This document shows positions 47,345 through 55,626 of a stretch of DNA of 64,000 nt, one piece after another; within the stretch, counting starts at the first letter, position 1, and every line of letters begins with the position of its first letter. A program made the position numbers and the translations under genes. This DNA is from Halomonas cupida (GTDB lineage: Bacteria > Pseudomonadota > Gammaproteobacteria > Pseudomonadales > Halomonadaceae). The notes under the pieces are model-generated. The model made no database searches and was not told where the DNA came from. It was given only the letters and a program-made list of their open reading frames with translations. The DNA lies in NCBI RefSeq assembly GCF_900142755.1, contig NZ_FRCA01000002.1, positions 124,001 through 188,000 of the forward strand, given 5' to 3'.

Positions 47345-48013
47345 TCACTTTTCAAAACCCGGGACCGCGAGCTTGCGCTCGAAGGCGTAGAGCAGACTGT
47401 TGCCTGCTCGATTCAGTACGAAATAGAGCAGTGCCACCACCGCAAAGACCATCAGTACATTGCCCTGAGTGCTGGTGATGATGTAATGCGCCTGGCGGGT
47501 CAGCTCCACCACACCGATCACATAGGCCAGCGAGGTTTCCTTGATCTCCGAGGAGAATTCATTGGTCCAGGGACCGATGGCATGGCGGGCAGACTGAGGA
47601 AATACAATGTGGCGAATCGCCTTGATCTTCGACATCCCCATCGCCCTGGCGGCCATCATCTGGCCGGCGGGTACGGACTGGAAGGCACTGCGGAATATCT
47701 GTGACTGATAGGCAGCCGAACGCAGCCCCATGGCAAGCACCGCCGCCGCAAAGGCGGAAATGTCGTATATCCCCGATACGCCGTAGTAGAAGATGAACAA
47801 CATGATGATGATCGGCACTCCCCGGAACACCCGCTCGTACACCTTGAGCGGCCACTGGACCAGAAGCGTTCGCGGGCCGTAGAGCTGCAGCAGGCAAATC
47901 GCCATTCCCAATACAAAGCCGATGAGCAACAGTGCCACCAGCAACACCACTGCCACTCCCAACCCTTTCAGCAGGAAAGGAAAGTCGCGCAGTAATACGT
48001 CGTAGATATCCAA
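47345..48013 (-). CDS. Amino-acid/amine ABC transporter permease
   Basis: A 222-residue permease of the same family as its partner, with the coupling loop A-A-R-A-M-G-M-S-K-I-K-A-I-R-H-I-V-F-P-Q. I take the start as the TTG at 48013, with GGGAG just upstream. An in-frame ATG at 48061 would place the start inside an intercistronic hairpin and adds 16 residues without family character. The two permeases probably form a heterodimer with the ATPase below. Confidence 0.88.
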   Translation of the reverse strand: MDIYDVLLRDFPFLLKGLGVAVVLLVALLLIGFVLGMAICLLQLYGPRTLLVQWPLKVYERVFRGVPIIIMLFIFYYGVSGIYDISAFAAAVLAMGLRSAAYQSQIFRSAFQSVPAGQMMAARAMGMSKIKAIRHIVFPQSARHAIGPWTNEFSSEIKETSLAYVIGVVELTRQAHYIITSTQGNVLMVFAVVALLYFVLNRAGNSLLYAFERKLAVPGFEK

Positions 48014-48033
48014 ATCAGGCTCCCGACACAAGG

Positions 48034-48062
48034 AGTGCCTCCTCCCCAGCGGAGAAGGCACT
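48034..48062 (-). terminator. Intercistronic hairpin between SBP and permease genes
   Basis: AGTGCCT / AGGCACT outer arms with further CTCC/GGAG-type pairing inside, between the substrate-binding-protein stop and the permease start. No T-tract. Such hairpins often hold back transcription or protect the upstream message, giving excess binding protein. Confidence 0.55.
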
Positions 48063-48077
48063 CTTCATCACATCACG

Positions 48078-48935
48078 TCATTCGTTGCCAAGCGTGGGAA
48101 TACCGGCAACCGGCTTGTCATAGGTATCAACGAAGTCCGGCATGTGGCCCGGGATGGGCGGCGGGACAACGCCGGGAATGTACTGGTCGACAATCTGCTG
48201 CCATTGGCCGGATTCATGGATCGCCATGATGCCCTGGTTCAACGACCCCAGAATCTCCTGAGGGTCCCCCTTGGATACCGCCAGCGCCAGGGGCGCGCGA
48301 ATATAGATCTTGCCGGCCATTCTCACCGGCTTACCGGCGTTGATGTATTCCTGTGCAGAAGTATCGTCCACGATCACCGACGAGATCCGCCCGATGGCCA
48401 TGTCGTCCACCGCAGTGACATAGCTGTCGTACCTGGCGAGCTCGACATCGATGTCATTGTCGACGACGTTCTCCTGCATCCATGCCTGCTGAGAAGAACC
48501 GCCCTGCACACCGATACGCGCCCCGCAGCAGACTGCGGTGAACACATTGGCATCGGAGTCCTCGGGTACCAACACGACATCATTGGTTTCCCACCAGGGA
48601 ATGGTGAAATCGATGGCCTGGCTGCGCTCTTCGGTGACCGTCAGCCCAGTCGCCAGGATATCGATCTTCTCCGCAGCCAGGGCCGGAATCAATGAAGGAA
48701 ACGGCATATCCTGGAACTCGATCTCGACGCCCATCTCTTCGGCAATAGCAGTCATGGCATCGATGGCAATGCCCTTGAACTCGCCACTCTCGACATAGGC
48801 CCAGGGTGGGAAGGACGCCTCAACGCCGACGGTGTAGGGGTCCTGCGCATGGGCGGAAGTGGCAAGGCCAGTCCCGGCAAGGGTCGCAGCAGCAAGGGTT
48901 GCGGAGCAAAGCAGTCTCGTTGTCATGCCTTTCAT
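48078..48935 (-). CDS. ABC transporter substrate-binding protein (family 3)
   Basis: A periplasmic binding protein of about 285 residues with a signal peptide (hydrophobic A/T/L core, cleavage likely after T-S-A-H-A). The solute-binding family 3 signature is seen in E-F-K-G-I-A-I-D-A-M-T-A-I-A-E-E-M-G. The substrate is probably a polar amino acid or polyamine-related compound, judging by the neighbouring polyamine genes; sequence alone does not decide. Start options at 48941 and 48935 exist; 48935 has better spacing to AAGG. Unusual is a Cys pair (V-C-C-G) near residue 149. Confidence 0.88.
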   Translation of the reverse strand: MKGMTTRLLCSATLAAATLAGTGLATSAHAQDPYTVGVEASFPPWAYVESGEFKGIAIDAMTAIAEEMGVEIEFQDMPFPSLIPALAAEKIDILATGLTVTEERSQAIDFTIPWWETNDVVLVPEDSDANVFTAVCCGARIGVQGGSSQQAWMQENVVDNDIDVELARYDSYVTAVDDMAIGRISSVIVDDTSAQEYINAGKPVRMAGKIYIRAPLALAVSKGDPQEILGSLNQGIMAIHESGQWQQIVDQYIPGVVPPPIPGHMPDFVDTYDKPVAGIPTLGNE

Positions 48936-49199
48936 GATCATCTCGCCTTTTCCAGTGAGTCTTGTTCTTGTGTTAGCGGCCTACTCACTATGGTAGCTGC
49001 TTTCAATAACTGTCAAACGCTGCAATTATTATCGGTAATTTCAAGAAAAACACTTGGCCACCACCCGCAGAAGACCATTAAATATCTTTTTAAAACAGAA
49101 TCATGAAGGAAAAAAACCATCAAAAAAGTCGAGCCGAGAACACCGAAAATCCTGCAAACTGACGGCATTTCCGATCACTACCCATTGAGCAATGACATC

Positions 49200-49910
49200 T
49201 CAATCCAGCAGCATCATGCCCTGTTCAATATCGGCTTCGATGGCACGACAGAAGGCTTCTCGGTCACCCTTGCGCAATGCCTGGGTGATCTGACGGTGAT
49301 AGTCGTCGGCAATACTGGATGCCCCCCAGCGGGTGCAGATCTGGCGCATGCTCGGTCCGTACTGCAGCCACAGGATCTCGATCAACGGCAACAGCACCGT
49401 GGAGCCACTGCGTCGGTAGATATGGAAGTGAAAACGGTGATTACCGCGCATGTAGCTGGGGAGATCCTCTTCGGCAATCGCGGTGTTGATGCGTTCATCG
49501 AAGGTTTCAAGAATCTGTACATCGCGCTCGTCGAGGGCATCAAATGCCTGACGAGAGACTTCCGTCTCCAGATTGCGGCGTGCAAACAGCACTTCATGGA
49601 AACGCTCACGCGAGAGTCGCGGCACGATGATCCTGCGGCTGTCCGAGAACACCAGTGCCCCTTCGGTGACTAGCCAGCGCAACGCTTCCCGCGCCGGCAT
49701 GGCACTGGTGCCGTACTGCGCCGCCATCGAACGAATCGAGATCACCTCTCCAGGGGCAAAGTCACCTTCGCAGAGACGCAGCTTCAGCGAACGATGCAAC
49801 CGCGTCGAGGCGGTATCCGGCATATAGGGTGCCTCGCCCCCCCCCTCAACCCTGGCCTTGGAAGTGGGCGGCAGCGCCGCCGCGAATGAATCCATGCCTT
49901 GTTGCGTCAT
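49200..49910 (-). CDS. GntR/FCD-family regulator
   Basis: A 236-residue regulator with an N-terminal winged helix (about 33-95: H-R-S-L-K-L-R-L-C-E-G-D-F-A-P-G-E, T-S-A-M-P-A-R-E-A-L-R-W-L) and an all-helical FCD effector domain, whose metal/ligand histidines appear in H-F-H-I-Y. It lies between the ABC transporter and the amine oxidoreductase genes and is divergent from the latter, with two TGTGATCACA palindromes in the spacer. The first 30 codons include a run of nine Cs on the plus strand (nine Gs in the coding strand, 49837-49845), just before an alternative ATG at codon 30. Confidence 0.92.
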   Translation of the reverse strand: MTQQGMDSFAAALPPTSKARVEGGGEAPYMPDTASTRLHRSLKLRLCEGDFAPGEVISIRSMAAQYGTSAMPAREALRWLVTEGALVFSDSRRIIVPRLSRERFHEVLFARRNLETEVSRQAFDALDERDVQILETFDERINTAIAEEDLPSYMRGNHRFHFHIYRRSGSTVLLPLIEILWLQYGPSMRQICTRWGASSIADDYHRQITQALRKGDREAFCRAIEADIEQGMMLLD

Positions 49911-50062
49911 GATGCTCCTCGATCAATGGTCGATGGCCGCTTGAGCCAGTCCTGTATACCTCTGGACAGGTCTTCACTCAACTGTCGCACGGACTGTTGC
50001 GGAACGGCCGAGTTGGGAACCGATGGCTGGAAACCCTTGTGACCACGATAGGCTCTTGCTAG

Positions 50063-50085
50063 TGTGATCACAACATGTGATCACA
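50063..50085. promoter_or_regulatory. Double operator for the GntR/FCD regulator
   Basis: Two identical perfect palindromes TGTGATCACA at 50063-50072 and 50076-50085, 13 bases apart centre to centre. They contain the GT-N4-AC core common in FCD-type operators. They lie 41 bases upstream of the oxidoreductase start and 153 bases upstream of the regulator gene. Confidence 0.7.
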
Positions 50086-50125
50086 CCATAACACCCGAGA
50101 GCCGATCCCCCCACGAGGAGAGCCC

Positions 50126-51415
50126 ATGACCGAACCGCGCTGCGCATCCTATTACTCCGCTACTGTCCACCAGGAGTCGGAATACCCGGCGCTGGAAGGC
50201 GACCACCATGTCGACGTGGCCGTGATTGGTGGCGGCTTCACCGGCATCAACACGGCGCTGGAGCTGGCTGAGCGTGGGTATTCCGTGGGCCTGGTCGAGG
50301 CCAACAAGGTGGGATGGGGAGCCAGCGGGCGCAATGGTGGTCAGGTCACCGGCAGCCTCTCGGGCCAGGATGCCATGCTCAAGCAGTTGCGGGGGCCGCT
50401 GGGCGATGATGCCGAGGACTTCGTATGGAATCTGCGCTGGCGTGGCCACCGTATCATCCGCGAACGCGTCGACAGGTACGGCATTCCCTGTGACCTCAAG
50501 TACGGTCATCTGCAGGCCGCCTGGCAGCCCAGTCATATCAATGAGCTGAAGCGCGATTACGAGGCTTCCCAGGGCCATGCCATCGCTCAACATCTGGAGT
50601 GGCTGGATGCTGAAGCCACTGCGGAGGTGATCGGCACCAGGCAGTATCACGGTGCCATCCGCAACAACTACAACATGCACCTGCACCCCTTGAACCTGTG
50701 CCTCGGCGAGGCCCGTGCGGCAGCATCGCTGGGCGTAAAGCTGTTCGAGCACTCCCCGGTGCGCAACATCGTGCATGGCGACAAGCCCTGTGTCGAAACC
50801 GACAAGGGGCGGCTGATCGCCAATGCGGTGGTACTGGCAGGCAACGCCTATCACCGACTCGAGCGCAGGACACTGAGCGGCAAGCTGTTCCCGGCATCAC
50901 TGGGTATCGTGACCACCGAACCGCTGAGCCTTGAACAACGCAAGGCCATCAACCCGGACGACCTTGCCGTCTATGACACCCGTTTCGTCCTCGACTACTA
51001 CCGGCTGACCGCCGATGGGCGCCTGCTGTTTGGTGGCGGTGCCAACTATTCCGGCAAGGCCACCGCTGATGTCGGCGGCGAACTGCGACCGCGACTGGAG
51101 CATACCTTTCCCCAGCTCAAGGGCGTCCGCCTCGGTTATCAGTGGCAGGGCATGGCAGGCATCGTCATCAACCGGATTCCCCAGCTTGGCCAGCTGTCGC
51201 CCGGCGTGTTCTATGCCCAGGGCTACTCCGGCCACGGTATTGCCACTTCACATATCGTCAGTGAAATCATGGCCAACGCCGTCAGTGGTCAGCTCGAGGA
51301 ATTCGACCTCTTTGCCGGTATGCGCCACTGGCGGCTGCCGCTGGGTGACCAACTGGGCAATGCACTGCTGTCCGCCGGCATGTGGTACTACCAGCTACGC
51401 GAGAAGCTCCGCTGA
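50126..51415 (+). CDS. FAD-dependent amine oxidoreductase (PuuB-like)
   Basis: A 429-residue DAO-type flavoenzyme resembling gamma-glutamylputrescine oxidoreductase. The FAD-binding motif is V-A-V-I-G-G-G-F-T-G-I-N (about residues 32-43) with G-A-S-G-R-N-G-G-Q (about 67-75). It converts an amine to an aldehyde, ammonia and hydrogen peroxide. PuuA-like glutamate-putrescine ligase is not seen in the window, so gamma-glutamylputrescine may not be the substrate. The gene lies just downstream of the GntR operator. Confidence 0.88.
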   Translation: MTEPRCASYYSATVHQESEYPALEGDHHVDVAVIGGGFTGINTALELAERGYSVGLVEANKVGWGASGRNGGQVTGSLSGQDAMLKQLRGPLGDDAEDFVWNLRWRGHRIIRERVDRYGIPCDLKYGHLQAAWQPSHINELKRDYEASQGHAIAQHLEWLDAEATAEVIGTRQYHGAIRNNYNMHLHPLNLCLGEARAAASLGVKLFEHSPVRNIVHGDKPCVETDKGRLIANAVVLAGNAYHRLERRTLSGKLFPASLGIVTTEPLSLEQRKAINPDDLAVYDTRFVLDYYRLTADGRLLFGGGANYSGKATADVGGELRPRLEHTFPQLKGVRLGYQWQGMAGIVINRIPQLGQLSPGVFYAQGYSGHGIATSHIVSEIMANAVSGQLEEFDLFAGMRHWRLPLGDQLGNALLSAGMWYYQLREKLR

Positions 51416-51526
51416 CCCGAAATATCGTGCTCTGACAACTCTGACAACAACGCCATCCAACCTTCGCTTTCCCATCAACGATGTCCAACCATCTCCTTCC
51501 ACAACAACAACCTTTGGAGAGATTAC

Positions 51527-52906
51527 ATGGAAGACATATTCCCGCTGAGCGGCCCACTGGTTCTGGTTCCCACGGCAGTGGTACTCATACTGGCCCTGTG
51601 GACAAGGCGCGCCCTTGAGCCACTGGTGGCAGGTGCCTTTGTCGGTACCCTGATGATCGACCCCGGCAATGCCCTTTCGACACTGTCGGACAGCCTGATG
51701 ACGGTAATGACCGACGAGGACGTTGCCTGGGTCATCATGGTCTGTGGCCTGATGGGCAGTATCATTGCTCTGCTGCTCAAGTCCGGCGCCTCCCGTGCTT
51801 TCGCCGTAAGCCTGCTGCGATTCATCACCAGCAAGCCCCGGGCCCTGCTCGGCTGCTGGTTCATGGGTATCGTACTGTTTGTCGATGACTACCTGAACTC
51901 ACTGGCCGTGGGCACTTCCATGCGTCAGGTGACGGACCGCTTCAAGACCTCACGGGAAATGCTGGCCTACGTGATCGACTCCACGGCAGCACCGATCAGT
52001 GTGCTGATTCCGATCTCCACCTGGGCGGTGTTCTTCGGCGCGCTGATCGAGAAGAACGGTCTGGCCCCCGACGGCGAAGGCGTACTGACCTATATCCAGG
52101 CGATTCCATTCATGTTCTACCCCTGGCTGGCCGTCGCTCTGGTACCGCTGGTGGCCTATGGCAAGATCCCGCTGTTCGGCCCCATGAAGCGTGCCGAACT
52201 ACGCGCCGAGAACGAGGGCAAGTGCGTACCGCCAGGCGCTGAACACATTGACGACGAGATCGCCCACCTGCAGGCGTCGGATACCACCACCAGCAGTATC
52301 TGGACCTTCCTGATCCCGATGGCATCACTGGCGTTCTTCACCTGGTGGTTCGACCTCGACTTCCTCATGGGGATATCCGTTACCCTCGCCGGCATGATTG
52401 TGGGCTTCATCGCACTGAAGAAGCTGACTCCCATGGAAACCTTCGACAACATTCTCGAAGGCTTCAAGTCGATGCTCGACGCCCTGGCAGTATTGGTCGC
52501 GGCCTTTCTGTTCAATGAGGTCAACACCGCACTGGGCCTCAATGAATACATCATCAATGCCGTGCAACCGTTGATCAGCGCCGAGTTCCTGCCATTCATC
52601 ATCTTCTCGCTGATGGGCTTCGTGTCCTTCGCTACGGGTTCCAACTGGGGCGTGTTCGTGATCATCCTGCCGATTGTCACGACTCTGGGGCACAACCTCG
52701 GCGCGGACATGACGCTGGTGATCGGTGCCACACTCTCGGCGAGTACCTTCGGCAGCCATGCCTGCTTCTACTCGGATGCCACCGTACTGACCGCTCAGGC
52801 CAGCGGCTGTACGCCGTTCCAGCACGCTCTGACGCAGTTGCCCTACGCCGTGCTGGCCGGCAGTGTGGCAGCCCTGCTCTACCTGATTCTCGGTTTCACT
52901 CTCTAG
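51527..52906 (+). CDS. NhaC-family sodium/proton antiporter
   Basis: A 459-residue polytopic membrane protein of the NhaC group with about eleven helices. Features include the D-D-Y-L-N-S-L-A-V-G motif (about residue 121) and S-N-W-G-V-F-V-I (about 380), regions with charged and polar residues in helices. It is in the amine-catabolism cluster. Members of this family include transporters for amines or organic anions coupled to sodium, so it may exchange a polyamine or product rather than sodium alone. Confidence 0.87.
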   Translation: MEDIFPLSGPLVLVPTAVVLILALWTRRALEPLVAGAFVGTLMIDPGNALSTLSDSLMTVMTDEDVAWVIMVCGLMGSIIALLLKSGASRAFAVSLLRFITSKPRALLGCWFMGIVLFVDDYLNSLAVGTSMRQVTDRFKTSREMLAYVIDSTAAPISVLIPISTWAVFFGALIEKNGLAPDGEGVLTYIQAIPFMFYPWLAVALVPLVAYGKIPLFGPMKRAELRAENEGKCVPPGAEHIDDEIAHLQASDTTTSSIWTFLIPMASLAFFTWWFDLDFLMGISVTLAGMIVGFIALKKLTPMETFDNILEGFKSMLDALAVLVAAFLFNEVNTALGLNEYIINAVQPLISAEFLPFIIFSLMGFVSFATGSNWGVFVIILPIVTTLGHNLGADMTLVIGATLSASTFGSHACFYSDATVLTAQASGCTPFQHALTQLPYAVLAGSVAALLYLILGFTL

Positions 52907-52922
52907 AGGACTCGTTGACCTC

Positions 52923-54344
52923 ATGACCACCGCAATCGACGCATTCGACAGTCCCGTGTACTGGAGTGCCAGCCAGCAGGATTTGCCCCAATGCTGCGCT
53001 CCGCTGGAGGGTCATCAACAGGCCGATGTGGTCATCGTCGGTGGTGGTTTCACCGGACTCTGGACCGCCTGGTATCTCAAACAGCTGGCCCCTCACCAGG
53101 ACATTCGGGTACTCGAAGCCGAGCACTTCGGCCATGGAGCCTCGGGCCGCAACGGGGGATGGGTAATCGGCAATATCGCCGGACTCGAGCGTCATCTCGA
53201 AGGCCTGGATATCGGCACCCGACAGGATCTCTGTCGACTGCTGGGCGACAACGTGGATGACCTCGGCAGCGCCCTGGCAGCAGCCGGTATCGATGCCGAT
53301 TTCCACAAGGGCGGTGCGCTCAACGTCGCCGCGCGTTACCCGGCCCAGGAGGCCATTCAGCGCCGCTATCTCGCGCACCTGCATGAACTGGGTTTCAGCG
53401 AACAGCACTGTCAGTGGCTGAGTGCTGATGAACTGACCGACATGGCTCGCTTTCACCGCCCCTTCGGCGCAGCGTTCCAGCACCAGGTGGCGACCCTGCA
53501 CCCGCGCAAGTTGATCAATGGACTGGTCCGGAAGCTCGCCGCCGCTGGTGTACATCTGCATGAGCAGAGCCGCGTCATCAGTACAGCCGAGCGGATAGTG
53601 AGTACTCACGAGGGCAGTATCGAAGCACGAACAGTGGTGATCGCCACCGAAGGTTACAGTGAGCAGCTCGCCAACATTCGCCGCCACGTGATTCCTGTCG
53701 AGAGTCTGGTGATCGCGACCGAGCCACTGAGCGACGCCACGTGGGACGCGGTGGGTCTGGCGTCACGCCCCACCTTCGCCGACGCCAGCCGACTGATCAA
53801 CTACGGTCATCGCACCCGCGACGGCCGACTGGTGTTCGGTGCCCGCGGCAACTATCGACTGGGCGCACGGTCTCGCCATTCAGCGTCGATCAGTGACAGC
53901 GATATTGCCATGCGCCAGCGCCTGCTGGTTGACCTGTTTCCGGCTCTTGAGGATGTCGAGGTCTCTCACGGTTGGGGGGGCTCCCTCGGACTGTCGCGCA
54001 GCTTCCGCCCCCATGCCGTGCTGGCCAGTGAGCAAGGACTTGCCACCGCCGGAGGATATGCAGGAGAAGGAGTTGCCGCTTCGCATCTGATGGGGCGAAC
54101 TCTGGCCGAGATGATTCTGGGTGAGGATAGCCTCCGCACTCGCGCCCCCTGGGCCGTTCAGGGAAAGTCGCTGGAGGAAGTGGTCAGGCGCTGGGAGCCG
54201 GAGCCGCTGCGTTGGCTGGCGGCACAGACGATACTGACCAGCTATGCAGCCGAGGAAGCCCTGATGCGTGAGGAACGCCACCTGCCATTGATCAGTCCCG
54301 GCCTCGGCTGGCTGAACAATGCCTTTGCCTCGGTCATCGAGTAG
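52923..54344 (+). CDS. FAD-dependent oxidoreductase (DAO family)
   Basis: A 473-residue flavoenzyme with V-V-I-V-G-G-G-F-T-G-L-W-T-A (about 36-49) and H-G-A-S-G-R-N-G-G-W (about 68-77). It is a second amine-oxidase-like enzyme in this cluster, different from the PuuB-like protein but of the same superfamily. Its 3' end has been tandem-duplicated: the 23 bases before the stop junction (54321-54343) are repeated at 54344-54366 with three changes, and the stop codon TAG spans the junction. Confidence 0.88.
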   Translation: MTTAIDAFDSPVYWSASQQDLPQCCAPLEGHQQADVVIVGGGFTGLWTAWYLKQLAPHQDIRVLEAEHFGHGASGRNGGWVIGNIAGLERHLEGLDIGTRQDLCRLLGDNVDDLGSALAAAGIDADFHKGGALNVAARYPAQEAIQRRYLAHLHELGFSEQHCQWLSADELTDMARFHRPFGAAFQHQVATLHPRKLINGLVRKLAAAGVHLHEQSRVISTAERIVSTHEGSIEARTVVIATEGYSEQLANIRRHVIPVESLVIATEPLSDATWDAVGLASRPTFADASRLINYGHRTRDGRLVFGARGNYRLGARSRHSASISDSDIAMRQRLLVDLFPALEDVEVSHGWGGSLGLSRSFRPHAVLASEQGLATAGGYAGEGVAASHLMGRTLAEMILGEDSLRTRAPWAVQGKSLEEVVRRWEPEPLRWLAAQTILTSYAAEEALMREERHLPLISPGLGWLNNAFASVIE

Positions 54345-54366
54345 CCTTTGCCCCGGTTATCGAGTG
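54321..54366 (+). repeat. 23-bp tandem duplication at the oxidoreductase stop codon
   Basis: Units at 54321-54343 and 54344-54366 match at 20 of 23 positions. The first encodes the last codons A-F-A-S-V-I-E, and the stop TAG (54342-54344) is formed across the junction. The second unit lies in the untranslated spacer. Confidence 0.85.
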
Positions 54367-54424
54367 GTAGCGCTGACAACGATATCGTGAAAAGACAACG
54401 TCAACCCCATACGGAGACAGCGAC

Positions 54425-55459
54425 ATGTTGATCATCCATAGCGACAGGACACGTCAACGCCGCACCCGGACCGAACTGTCCGGCGGTGAACTGGTCAGCC
54501 CCTTCGAGTGTCCCGAGCGCGTGGACTACATCATCCAATGCGCCCGAAAAGCGCCGTTGGGTGAGATTCGTGAACCCTCGGACTATGGCCTCGAGCCGGT
54601 ACTGGCCATTCACGATCGAGACTACATCGACTTCCTGAGTACGGCATGGCAGGACTGGCAAGCCGACGGTCACCCCGGTGAAGCCATTCCCAACATCTGG
54701 CCGACACGCCGCATGCCGGGTCGCCACATACCGCGCAATATTGAAGGCCGACTGGGCTACTATGCCCTCGCTGGCGAAACATCACTCACTGCCGATTCCT
54801 TTGCTTCCGCCCTGCTCAGCAAGGACATTGCGCTGACGGCGCTGGATCACGTGCTGGACAGCAGCACCAGCGCCTTCGCTCTGTGTCGGCCCCCCGGTCA
54901 CCACGCTGCCGTCGATCAGTTCGGTGGCTACTGCTTCATCAATAATGTCGCTGTCGCCGCTCAACGCGCCAGGGACAAGGGGCGCGAGCGTGTCGCCATT
55001 CTGGATGTCGACTTCCACCACGGCAACGGCACCCAGGATATCTTCTACCGTCGCAATGACGTGCTGACCCTGTCGCTGCACGGCAATCCCATGGACGAAT
55101 TCCCCTACTATCTGGGCTTCGCCGAAGAAACCGGCGAAGGCCCCGGGGAAGGCTTCAACATCAACTACCCCCTTCCCAGCGGCACCGATTACGCCATCTG
55201 GACCGAACATCTCGAACAGGCCAAGGCACGCATCGGCGAGTACCAACCCGAGTTGCTGATCATCGCGCTGGGTGTGGATACCTTCGAGAACGATCCGATC
55301 AGTTCCTTCAAGCTCAAGAGCGAAGACTATCTGGACATGGGACGCCGCATTGCGGAGCTGGGCCTGCCAACCCTGTTTGTCATGGAAGGTGGCTATGCCG
55401 TGGAGGAAATCGGTATCAATGCCGTCAATGTACTGAAGGGGTTCAGTCACCACAGATGA
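54425..55459 (+). CDS. Acetylpolyamine amidohydrolase (histone-deacetylase family)
   Basis: A 344-residue zinc hydrolase of the class II HDAC-like AphA group that removes acetyl groups from acetylated polyamines. Active-site features are R-P-P-G-H-H-A (the His pair, about residue 157), I-L-D-V-D-F-H-H-G-N-G (zinc Asp and His, about 194-204), and G-V-D-T-F (zinc Asp, about 280), with a late Gly-Gly-Tyr (M-E-G-G-Y-A). The loop with E/D residues near the N-terminus (about 90-120) that recognises amines looks intact. It anchors the polyamine reading of this region. Confidence 0.92.
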   Translation: MLIIHSDRTRQRRTRTELSGGELVSPFECPERVDYIIQCARKAPLGEIREPSDYGLEPVLAIHDRDYIDFLSTAWQDWQADGHPGEAIPNIWPTRRMPGRHIPRNIEGRLGYYALAGETSLTADSFASALLSKDIALTALDHVLDSSTSAFALCRPPGHHAAVDQFGGYCFINNVAVAAQRARDKGRERVAILDVDFHHGNGTQDIFYRRNDVLTLSLHGNPMDEFPYYLGFAEETGEGPGEGFNINYPLPSGTDYAIWTEHLEQAKARIGEYQPELLIIALGVDTFENDPISSFKLKSEDYLDMGRRIAELGLPTLFVMEGGYAVEEIGINAVNVLKGFSHHR

Positions 55460-55626
55460 CGCCAGATCGCAGCAGACCGACCGGTGGAACATCCGCCGGT
55501 CACCCCAACAACCTCGCTCCCAGGACTCAACCACGAAGTGCATCACCTGACGACAACCACCAATAGCAACCGTCACCGATAGCGACAGTCACCGACAACC
55601 ACAACAAGACCGGGAGGTGCCGAACA

